Shown piece after piece: positions 8,248 through 14,858 of a DNA stretch of 21,815 nt; position 1 is the stretch's first letter; each line of letters starts with the position of its first letter. The DNA comes from JAAYCB01 sp012744395 (lineage in GTDB: Bacteria; Planctomycetota; Planctomycetia; Pirellulales; Thermoguttaceae), in the NCBI GenBank assembly GCA_028703175.1, contig JAQVNJ010000105.1, positions 1 to 21,815 of the forward strand. Direction: 5' to 3'. Below the pieces are notes generated by a model. It was not told where the DNA came from, ran no database searches, and saw nothing but the letters and a program-made list of their open reading frames with translations. The position numbers and the translations under genes are program-made.

Positions 8248-8853
8248 ATGCTTGGACTGACCCACGGAATCGGTGAATACCTGGCCCGGCTGTGCGAGGA
8301 ACTCGGCCGCCTGGACCGCGCGCCGATCGTGCGGCTCGCCGAGGCGATCTACGCAGCCTGGCAGGCGGACCGCTTCATCTTTGTCTTCGGCAACGGCGGC
8401 TCGGCAGCCACCGCATCGCACGTCTGCGAGGACCTGGGCAAGAACGCGCTCCGCCCCGGCGACCTGCACGACGACAAGAGAAGACGGGTCCGCGTGCTCA
8501 GCCTTACCGACAACGTGAGCTGGATCACGGCCCTTGGCAACGATCTTGCGTACGAGGAAGTCTTCTCCCAGCAGTTGCGCCAGTATGCCTCGCCCGGCGA
8601 CCTGGCAATCGCCATCAGCGGGTCGGGCAACAGCCCCAACATCATCGCGGCCGTCGATTGGGCCAACCAGCGGGGATTGAAAACTTTCGGCATGACCGGG
8701 TACAACGGCGGCCGGCTCAAGCAGATTCAACACGACGGCATCCACGTCGATCTGGCCGACATGGGCATGGTCGAAAGCATCCACGCCTCGATCCTCCACT
8801 GGGTCGTCGAAGACATCCACGCCCGGATCAACCATACAGGCCGGTTTGCCTGA
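8248..8853 (+). CDS. SIS-domain sugar isomerase, GmhA-like (sedoheptulose 7-phosphate isomerase family)
   Basis: Cytoplasmic protein of 201 residues, close to the size of GmhA, which converts sedoheptulose 7-phosphate to D-glycero-manno-heptose 7-phosphate for surface polysaccharides. One SIS domain fills the protein. The phosphosugar loop GNGGSAATASH lies at 48-58, with E61/D62 following as in the metal/active-site helix. The second SIS signature AISGSGNSPNI lies near 130, and SIHASILHWVVEDI near the C-terminus corresponds to the helix carrying the second active-site His in GmhA. I chose ATG 8248 because AAGGAG stands 11 bases upstream and the SIS-like sequence begins here; the frame stays open upstream to 8080. 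No other heptose gene is adjacent, so the exact substrate is uncertain and another phosphosugar is possible. Confidence 0.85.
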   Translation: MLGLTHGIGEYLARLCEELGRLDRAPIVRLAEAIYAAWQADRFIFVFGNGGSAATASHVCEDLGKNALRPGDLHDDKRRRVRVLSLTDNVSWITALGNDLAYEEVFSQQLRQYASPGDLAIAISGSGNSPNIIAAVDWANQRGLKTFGMTGYNGGRLKQIQHDGIHVDLADMGMVESIHASILHWVVEDIHARINHTGRFA

Positions 8854-9274
8854 TCATGCAGAACCACGAAGAGATGTTCTCCGGGCCGGCAAACGACAGC
8901 CGCGGGAAACACGGATGGCCGGGGGCTTTGCGGCCCATTGGCGGGGGAGCGGCTCGGCCCGCCGAAGATTCCTCGATTCGGGCTCGGGCGGGTTCGTCGA
9001 GCCGCAACCTCTGGTGGTTTTTGCCGTCCGCGGTAAAATCAAATTAGGGTGGCAAAATGGCTTACGGCGGAAATGGAGTGTCGCCGCGGCGGTCAGTACG
9101 CCGGCGGTTGGCGCAAGCAACCTGTGATTGGCGCCATCCGCTTCTGGCGGCCGGTGGTGATGCCGTAGGTCGTGGGGCGGAGCTGCCCCGGTTGGTTGTT
9201 GCTGACGCATTTCCCTGTCGCGTTTGACCTTGGTCGGTGCTTGGCGGGCGAGTCCGACCGCTGAAGGAGACGCC
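8854..9274. other. Intergenic region upstream of the prenyltransferase-repeat gene
   Basis: About 420 bases with no gene recognised. An AT-rich patch (GGTAAAATCAAATTAGGG, about 9030-9047) may belong to a promoter, but I could not pair it with a good -35 box. The ribosome binding site GAAGGAG of the next gene is at 9263-9269. Confidence 0.45.
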
Positions 9275-10834
9275 ATGAGCCAGAAGCCCTCTGACCCTGA
9301 TTTACCGGCGGTTCAGAATGCGGCCCTTGAGACGGCGGAAGCCCGCTCGGCCGGGGAGCCGGTCGACGAGTTCGATGCCGTGCTGCCGAAGCGTTCCGTT
9401 CTTCGCAACCTGATCTGGGCCACGCCGAGTTGGCTCTTGAGCATGATCCTCCACGTGATCCTGCTGCTGGCGATGGCGATGCTGTATCTTCCGGCGGGCG
9501 CGGTGGACGATGTCCGCGACTTGCTGCTGGCCTCCGGCGAGGAGGAGATGCTCGACGAGTTGGAGGATTTCGAGGACGAGCCGCTCCAGACGCTCGACGT
9601 GGTGACGTCGGACGCGCTGGTCCTCGAATCGGTGGTCGAGCCGACCGATATCCAGATGGCGAACTTCGACGAACCGGCCGCTGCCGTGCAGGTCGATCTG
9701 AGCGATTTCGGATTGGAGCAGGCCCCGGCCAACGACCTGCTCGCCACGGTCGGAGCGTATTCCGGCGATGCACTTTCGGGCCGGGGGGCGGAGCGCGAGC
9801 GGCTTGTCCGGCGCGACGGCGGCAACGACGCCAGCGAGCAGGCTGTCTCCCTGGCGCTCGACTGGTTCGCCAGGCACCAGATGCCCGACGGCGGCTGGTC
9901 CTTCGATCACACGCTCTGCCCAAATTGCCGCGGCCAATGCCGCAATCCGGGCAGCCTGGCCCAGGCGCGGAACGCGGCCACCGCGATGGCAATCCTCCCC
10001 TTTCTCGGGGCCGGCCAGACGCACAAGGAGGGCAAGTACAAGAAGGTCGTCAACGCGGGGCTCTACTACCTGATCACGCGGATGAAGGTCTCGCAGAAGG
10101 GCGGAAGCCTGTACGAGAAGGAAGGCCGCATGTATTCCCACGGGCTGGCGTCGATCGCCCTCTGCGAAGCCTACGCGATGACTCGCGACAAGGGGCTGTA
10201 TGCACCGGCTCAGCAGGCCGTCAACTACATCCTTTACGCCCAGGACCCGATCGGCGGCGGCTGGCGCTACGAGGAACAGCAACCCGGCGACACCTCCGTC
10301 GTCGGCTGGCAGATCATCGCCCTGAAGAGCGCCTACCTGGCCTACCTTCAGGTCCCCGGCGAGACGATCGCCAAGGCCTCGCTGTTTCTCAACACGGTGC
10401 AGGCCAAGAACGGCGCCCGTTACGGCTACACCACGCCGGGCGACAAGGCGTCAACGACCTCGATCGGTCTGCTCTGCCGCATGCACCTGGGCTGGGACCG
10501 CGACACGCCGGCCCTCGTCGACGGGGTGAAGTTCCTCAGCGAGCAGGGCCCGTCGTCGACCGACATGTACTACAACTATTATGCCACCCAGGTGCTCCGC
10601 CATTACGAGGGCGACTACTGGAAGAAGTGGAACGCCGTGATGCGCGACCAACTCGTCAAATCGCAGGCGACCAAGGGGCACGAAGCCGGCAGCTGGCATC
10701 TGGATAGCAGCCACGGTTCGAAGGGGGGGCGTCTCTACTCGACCTCGATGGCGACGATGATTCTCGAGGTCTACTACCGCCACCTGCCGATCTACCGGAA
10801 ACAGAGCGCCGAAACGGACTTCCCGCTCGACTAG
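9275..10834 (+). CDS. Membrane-anchored prenyltransferase/squalene-oxidase-repeat protein
   Basis: Protein of 519 residues with one N-terminal membrane segment (about 52-72, PSWLLSMILHVILLLAMAML) and a C-terminal alpha/alpha-barrel of the terpene-cyclase/prenyltransferase repeat family (about 190-510). Between them lies a strongly acidic stretch (EEEMLDELEDFEDEP, about 86-100) and a low-complexity linker. Repeat words include ALDWFARHQMPDGGWSFD, AVNYILYAQDPIGGGWRY and SLFLNTVQAKNGARYGY, each with the QxxxGGW-like turn. A CPNCRGQC cluster (about 215-222) could bind zinc. The DxDD motif of true squalene-hopene cyclases is not seen, so a structural or binding role is more likely than cyclase activity. 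ATG 9275 has GAAGGAG five bases upstream; a TTG-type upstream extension was rejected. It ends only 10 bases from the end of the convergent Rnk-like gene. Similar anchored repeat proteins are common in planctomycetes; their function is not established. Confidence 0.85.
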   Translation: MSQKPSDPDLPAVQNAALETAEARSAGEPVDEFDAVLPKRSVLRNLIWATPSWLLSMILHVILLLAMAMLYLPAGAVDDVRDLLLASGEEEMLDELEDFEDEPLQTLDVVTSDALVLESVVEPTDIQMANFDEPAAAVQVDLSDFGLEQAPANDLLATVGAYSGDALSGRGAERERLVRRDGGNDASEQAVSLALDWFARHQMPDGGWSFDHTLCPNCRGQCRNPGSLAQARNAATAMAILPFLGAGQTHKEGKYKKVVNAGLYYLITRMKVSQKGGSLYEKEGRMYSHGLASIALCEAYAMTRDKGLYAPAQQAVNYILYAQDPIGGGWRYEEQQPGDTSVVGWQIIALKSAYLAYLQVPGETIAKASLFLNTVQAKNGARYGYTTPGDKASTTSIGLLCRMHLGWDRDTPALVDGVKFLSEQGPSSTDMYYNYYATQVLRHYEGDYWKKWNAVMRDQLVKSQATKGHEAGSWHLDSSHGSKGGRLYSTSMATMILEVYYRHLPIYRKQSAETDFPLD

Positions 10835-10844
10835 GCGGCGCCTC

Positions 10845-11333
10845 CTACTGGTGAAACGCCCCCTCCTGCTCCGGTTGGTAAAGGACTTCCGCGATCTGCA
10901 TCCGCCGCCGGCCGGAGGGGCTCTGCCAGTCCACGATGTCGCCCTCGTGGTGGCCGATCAAGCCCATTCCCAACGGCTCGAAGATGGAGACTCCGTCGGC
11001 GACGAATTCGGCGTCTTCGGGGTAGACGACGCTGCACGCCATTTCCTCGCCACTCTCGAGATCCACCAGCCGGACCCGGGAGTTCATCGTCACCAGCCCT
11101 CCGGGTACGGCCGCCGGATCGACCTCCAGGGCGCTCTCCAGGCTCGCTTCGAGCATCGCCAGAAGCCGCGTGCTGGCCTGCGCCCGGGCATCAGGGCCGA
11201 CCAGCAGTTTGCCCAGCCGCGAGCGGTCCGTGACCACAATTCGCTTCAAATCGGCCGTGGAATCCTCATCGGCGCGCGCTTTGCGCCGTGGAACACTCCG
11301 TGGCTGGTTCTTCAAAGGATTTTTGGCCATCAT
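10845..11333 (-). CDS. rnk: Rnk/GreA C-terminal-domain protein (nucleoside diphosphate kinase regulator type), copy 1
   Basis: Small protein of 162 residues with a basic, probably disordered N-terminus (about 1-28), a short helical segment (about 30-75) and a GreA/GreB C-terminal FKBP-like domain (about 80-155). The key words are VTMNSRVRLVDLESGEE, VVYPEDA, ISIFEPLGMGLIGHHEGDIVDW-like sequence and the ending IAEVLYQPE, all as in E. coli Rnk. Rnk binds RNA polymerase but lacks the long coiled coil that makes GreA a cleavage factor. The start at 11333 has GGAGGT eight bases upstream. It is the last gene of the five-gene minus-strand cluster, 81 bases after the other Rnk-like gene, and converges on the prenyltransferase-repeat gene. 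The N-terminal basic tail is longer than in E. coli Rnk. Confidence 0.88.
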   Translation of the reverse strand: MMAKNPLKNQPRSVPRRKARADEDSTADLKRIVVTDRSRLGKLLVGPDARAQASTRLLAMLEASLESALEVDPAAVPGGLVTMNSRVRLVDLESGEEMACSVVYPEDAEFVADGVSIFEPLGMGLIGHHEGDIVDWQSPSGRRRMQIAEVLYQPEQEGAFHQ

Positions 11334-11414
11334 CTGCTGTTACCTCCGTGGCGCGTGTCGAGTTTTCCGTCATTGCTTCGCCCCCAATACGCAGGTGGCC
11401 CCGGCTGCTCCCGG

Positions 11415-11831
11415 TCAAACGTCGTACTGCCCGACGCTCTCCGGCTGGAACTGCACGTCCTCGATCTCGACGCGCGTGCTTCCGAACGGGATCTCCGTTT
11501 CGGCGATGTCGCCCGCGCGATGGCCGAGAATGGCGGCGCCGATCGGCGTCAGGATCGAGAGGCAGCCCTCGGCGATATTGGCGAAGCTCGGATAGACCAG
11601 CGTGAAAATCTCGATCTCATCGAGGTCCAGGTCGCGGAGGCGGACGATCGAGTTCATCGTCACTACGTCCTTGGGCATCTTGTCCGGCGGCAGGATTCGG
11701 GCGTGGTCGAGCTTGGACTTCAGCGCCGACGTCAGGTGAAAGGGGGCGCCGCCGCGGACGATCGCGTCGCGGACCATCGGTTCGAGTCGTGAATGATCGG
11801 TGGTGGAAATGGAAATGCGTGAGTAGTCCAT
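11415..11831 (-). CDS. rnk: Rnk/GreA C-terminal-domain protein, copy 2
   Basis: Second Rnk-like protein, 138 residues. It has a short N-terminal region with two helices (DHSRLEPMVRDAIV, HLTSALKSKLDHARIL) and a GreA-C domain from about 55 to 135 (VTMNSIVRLRDLDLDEIEIF, TLVYPSFANIAEGCLSILTPIGAAILGHRAGD, ending VQFQPESVGQYDV). It shares the VTMNS...VRL, VYP, G.LGH..GDI and QPE positions with the neighbour at 10845-11333 but is otherwise clearly diverged, so the pair is an old duplication or two separate lineages. I chose ATG 11831 (MDYSRIS) because the upstream 100 codons are Arg/Pro-rich, overlap the channel gene and have no domain; GGAG is about 12 bases upstream. It lies 151 bases after the channel gene. 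Confidence 0.86.
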   Translation of the reverse strand: MDYSRISISTTDHSRLEPMVRDAIVRGGAPFHLTSALKSKLDHARILPPDKMPKDVVTMNSIVRLRDLDLDEIEIFTLVYPSFANIAEGCLSILTPIGAAILGHRAGDIAETEIPFGSTRVEIEDVQFQPESVGQYDV

Positions 11832-11982
11832 CTTTCTAGACTCCGGTAGTGTGGTTGTTTGCTTATTCGGGGGCTCGTGCGGCAATCGCTGGCTGCCGGG
11901 ATACGGGTGTCTGTGGAGAATCCTTGGCGGTCGGGCCGGACGCGTCCTGCCGGGAGGGCTCGCGGCCGGCCCTTCTTGACGG

Positions 11983-13236
11983 TCAGGCCGAGGGGGAAGC
12001 GGGCAAATAGTCGGCCGGCACGGCGCCGCCGCGCGGCAGGCTCGCCGCCCGCAGCGCGGCCTGCCCAAACACGGCGGGAATTTTCCGCCACCCAAGCCTC
12101 CGGCAAGCCCAGTATCGGAGATCTCCGGCAAGGATTTCGTACGATCCCGGGCAGGCTCCTTCGCACACGACGATCGGTTGCAGGAGTCCTTTCCTGCCGA
12201 TCGCCTCCGCCAGTTCGGCGACGGCTTTCTCGTCCTTGGGCGCGGGCTCTCCGCGAATCGTTTCGACGTCGATTTCGCGGATCTCGTCCGCCGCGGGGCG
12301 GCGATCCGCCCCGTTTTCCTTCCGATCCGCGGCGGCGCGGAAGGAATACACGTAGGGAATCGCCACGTCGACGACGGGCGAGGCCTGGATCGCCGCGAAG
12401 ACGCGTTTGAGGATCCGGTACGAGGTTCTGGCCCGCTCCTGGACCCTCGTCAGGTAGCGGAGCCGCATGTAGACGCCGTAGTCGTACAGGTCGGCGCGGA
12501 TGTAGGGCGAGCGGTTCGTGGCGGCAATGATGTCGTGCGTGACCGCGCTGGCCGCTTGCAGCAGGATCTCCTCGGCCGCCTTCCAGTCCGAATCGTAGGT
12601 GATCCGCACGACGACTTCGTCGAGCATGTAGGCGGCGTTCTGGTCGGCCGTGTAGTTGATCATCACCTCGCTGAACAGGAGGGCATTCGGGATCAGGATG
12701 TGCCGCCCGACCGGTTCATCGCCGGCGACGCTCCCTCCCACCTGGTTCAGGGTGGTATACATCGCGCTGACATCGAGGACGTCGCCGATCAGGTTCAACC
12801 GCGGCAGCTGCACCCGGTCTCCTGGCCGGAAGGGGCGTTTCATGGAAACCAGAATCCACGCCACGAGGCCGCCCATCGGGGCCTGCATCGACAGGCCCAG
12901 GAGCATGCCGCCGAACAGGCCGAGAAACGAGCCGAGCGTGGACAGCAGGCCCATCGCGCCGAGCACGAGGACGATCCCGCCGACGCTGGCCAGGAACAGG
13001 CTCAGCCGCCAGACCATCCAGGTCTCGGCAAAGGGGCGTTTGCGCCGCGAGAACAACAAGTGGATCAGCCATGTCGTCAGGCCGGCGCAACCATAGCCCG
13101 CGGCCAGCCCCATGCCGAGCTGCCCAAGGCTCAGGCCCCCCGCCTGCCTCGCGGCGAGGATTCCGGCCCGGTCGAGCCACCAGCAGCCCAGACCAGCGGC
13201 AACGGCAAAAATCACAACGTAGGAGATCTTCTTCAC
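11983..13236 (-). CDS. MscS-family mechanosensitive channel fused to a C-terminal ParB-like domain
   Basis: Membrane protein of 417 residues. Residues 1-130 hold four hydrophobic segments (about 4-22, 33-55, 69-93, 96-130). The last has the MscS pore and exit pattern GLFGGMLLGLSMQAP...LVSMKRPFRPGDRVQLP, followed by the MscS beta and alpha/beta vestibule domain (about 130-300, with HILIPNALLFSEVMINYT). After a short charged linker, residues about 315-390 match the ParB/sulfiredoxin fold: IREIDVETI, AVAELAEAIGRKGLLQPIVV, YEILAGDLRYWACRRLGWRKIPAVF. The box usually reading GERRxxA is GDLRYWA, so nucleotide binding may be altered. The start is GTG 13236: its GTGA overlaps the TGA stop of the BON gene, with GGAGAGG upstream, which implies translational coupling. 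MscS identity and the ParB-like match are clear from motifs; what the fusion does is unknown. Confidence 0.88.
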   Translation of the reverse strand: MKKISYVVIFAVAAGLGCWWLDRAGILAARQAGGLSLGQLGMGLAAGYGCAGLTTWLIHLLFSRRKRPFAETWMVWRLSLFLASVGGIVLVLGAMGLLSTLGSFLGLFGGMLLGLSMQAPMGGLVAWILVSMKRPFRPGDRVQLPRLNLIGDVLDVSAMYTTLNQVGGSVAGDEPVGRHILIPNALLFSEVMINYTADQNAAYMLDEVVVRITYDSDWKAAEEILLQAASAVTHDIIAATNRSPYIRADLYDYGVYMRLRYLTRVQERARTSYRILKRVFAAIQASPVVDVAIPYVYSFRAAADRKENGADRRPAADEIREIDVETIRGEPAPKDEKAVAELAEAIGRKGLLQPIVVCEGACPGSYEILAGDLRYWACRRLGWRKIPAVFGQAALRAASLPRGGAVPADYLPASPSA

Positions 13237-13508
13237 AACGCCTCTCCACGCTCCGCGGTCGCGACTTCGGTGCGGTTCACAATCTCCTCGACCCCTTTCA
13301 CGTTGCGGACCTTTTCCTGGGCAAGCTGCTTGAGGTAATAGCTCGGCACGCGGCCGCTCAGATACAGGACGCCGTTGCGCCACGTGCAGTCAACCGCCTT
13401 CAACGCAGGATAGCCGCATCGCGCCAGCCGCGACTCCGCCGCCAGGACGACCGGCTTTTCTTTCTCCGCGCGTCGTCCGCCCCCTGCCACTTCCAACGTG
13501 ACAACCAT
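13233..13508 (-). CDS. BON-domain protein
   Basis: Protein of 91 residues made of one BON domain (about 25-82): AESRLARCGYPALKAVDCTWRNG followed by VLYLSGRVPSYYLKQLAQEKVRNVKGVEEIVNRTEV, with the conserved Gly of LSGRV and the GVxxIVN ending. BON domains bind phospholipids or other ligands and occur in envelope-stress proteins such as OsmY. Here there is no signal peptide, so it is probably cytosolic or peripheral to the inner membrane. The start is ATG 13508, with a near-perfect AAGGAGGTG six bases upstream; an in-frame extension to 13544 was rejected on that basis. Its stop overlaps the start of the MscS-ParB gene by four bases (GTGA), so the two are very likely made together and may interact at the membrane, which is inference. 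Confidence 0.9.
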   Translation of the reverse strand: MVVTLEVAGGGRRAEKEKPVVLAAESRLARCGYPALKAVDCTWRNGVLYLSGRVPSYYLKQLAQEKVRNVKGVEEIVNRTEVATAERGEAL

Positions 13509-13615
13509 CAACTTCACCTCCTTGTAAACGACAAACGAATGCAAAAATCGGCGCCACAGCCGCCCGCTGCTTCAGGCCGCGGCGGAATGGTCGCTGGCCT
13601 TGGCTTTCAACGCCG

Positions 13616-13636
13616 CCGGCGGTCATCCACCGCCGG
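13616..13636. terminator. Perfect hairpin between the TraR/DksA and BON genes
   Basis: CCGGCGGT (13616-13623) and ACCGCCGG (13629-13636) form an 8-bp stem with a 5-base loop in the 168-base gap. There is no T tract on the minus-strand side, so it may be an attenuator, an mRNA-stabilising structure or merely a GC-rich palindrome. Confidence 0.35.
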
Positions 13637-13676
13637 GGCCGCCGGTCGGACCGGCAAGGAGACCTCCCGCCGCGGT

Positions 13677-14021
13677 TCAACCCGAGGCGCATGTGACGCA
13701 CTCGACGGCGTACGGGATCGCGTTCAAGCGGGCTTTGGCAATCCGCCGCCCGCACTCCGCGCACGTGCCGTAGGTGCCGTCCTCGATGCTCTCCAGGGCC
13801 GCCTCGATGGCGGCCAGGATCTCCTCCTTGGTCACCATCAAATGGACGTTCATCTCCGCGTCGTAATGGCTCCCGGCAGTCTCGGCGGCATGAATCGGCA
13901 TCCTCGTGAGCCTTGAAGTGCAGGAGAACATCGGGTCTCTCATCCGATCCACGTCGCCGCGCAACCGCGCTCGGATCGCCAGCAAGCGTTCCCTAAATGG
14001 TTTCAATTCATTGCGTTTCAT
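13677..14021 (-). CDS. TraR/DksA-family C4 zinc-finger protein
   Basis: Protein of 114 residues of the DksA/TraR group, which enters the RNA polymerase secondary channel and modulates promoter output. Residues 1-80 are mostly helical; the MPIHAAETAGSHYDAEMN segment (41-58) corresponds to the MPIH...D/E region of this subgroup. The zinc finger uses C87, C90, C108 and C111 (TCAECGRRIAKARLNAIPYAVECVTC). All four zinc ligands are present, as in canonical DksA. The protein is shorter than E. coli DksA (151) and longer than TraR (73). I chose ATG 14021 because GGGAGG is seven bases upstream; the 32 upstream codons are Cys/Gly-rich and lack homology-like sequence. It is the first gene of the five-gene minus-strand cluster. 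Whether the family acidic tip residues are functional here cannot be judged by eye. Confidence 0.9.
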   Translation of the reverse strand: MKRNELKPFRERLLAIRARLRGDVDRMRDPMFSCTSRLTRMPIHAAETAGSHYDAEMNVHLMVTKEEILAAIEAALESIEDGTYGTCAECGRRIAKARLNAIPYAVECVTCASG

Positions 14022-14858
14022 GACCTTGCCTCCCTTGAGTTTCCGGTGATTTCGGCCAGGCAGCCCCCCCATTTCGCATGAGCAGAACCCGGCAGTCCCG
14101 CAGGGGAATCGAGCCAATCCGCGTGGGCCCCAACCTCGGCGCGACTGACAGTCCGATTACCGTTGCAAGACGCGTAATTCGACCCGGCGTTTGACCGTCA
14201 ACGGACTGCTCGGCTCCCCGCCTCGCGGGGGCGTGACCGGAAGGGCACACTGCGCCGACGCGAGGCGCAGTGGCCGCAAGACACCGAAGGATGAGCGCCC
14301 TCCAGGCTGATGCTCCGCACCGGATCGGCCGATCACCCGCACGAGCCACGAGCCGTGAAACAGGCCTTCCGCCCCGGACTGGGTGGCGCACAACTCGCCA
14401 TCCGCCATCCGTTTCAGGGAAAAGGGGGATGCCAGGAAACTGGCCGGTGTTGGTCGAAAAGCGTTCGCCCCGTTTCTTGGAACGCGGCTGAGAACCTCTT
14501 GATCAGCGCAGCGGCCACCGCACGCGGATTCGGGCAATCCCAAAACCTCGCGAAGCGCGCTCAACAGCAAAGCCGACAGGAACATCGGCCAGCTTGCAGG
14601 CTGGAGTAGCCGTTTCGCCGATCTGAACATGACCAACCAAGAGAAATAACCTGCGCAGCACAAAACGCAATTTGGTGACTCTCGAATCATCATACGCCAT
14701 CCACAGAATAAAGCAAGCCCTTTGCCCTTTACGGCAACGCGGGGGGGCTGGCCAGACTAGCTCTTCAGGACTAGACGCGCAGATCGTACCCCCCAGCGAG
14801 CTACTACCAGAAACACGTCAGCCACGCCCGCCCGGCCCGGGGCGCGTCCCGCGACCGC
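14022..14858. other. Gene-free, hairpin-rich stretch between the transhydrogenase operon and stress cluster
   Basis: 837 bases. Reading frames on both strands (the longest, minus 14693-14157, has 178 codons) show no domain and look like chance translations. The stretch has several clean palindromes: 14216-14230, 14248-14272, GATCGGCCGATC at about 14323, and an imperfect CCAGCTTGCAGGCTGG at about 14589. It should contain the terminator of the transhydrogenase operon and the promoter of the stress cluster, but I cannot place either exactly. A structured RNA or repeat element is possible. Confidence 0.5.
14216..14272. repeat. Two adjacent perfect hairpins
   Basis: CCCCGC-CTC-GCGGGG at 14216-14230 (6-bp stem, 3-base loop) is followed after 17 bases by a 9-bp perfect stem at 14248-14272 (CACTGCGCC pairing with GGCGCAGTG, 7-base loop). 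TTGAC-C-GTCAA lies just before. No T tract follows on either strand. Confidence 0.6.

Noticed and set aside
14080..14170. tRNA-like sequence on the minus strand (GGCTCGATTCCCC)
   Set aside because: The stem around the supposed T-loop does not pair and no acceptor or anticodon arm could be formed.
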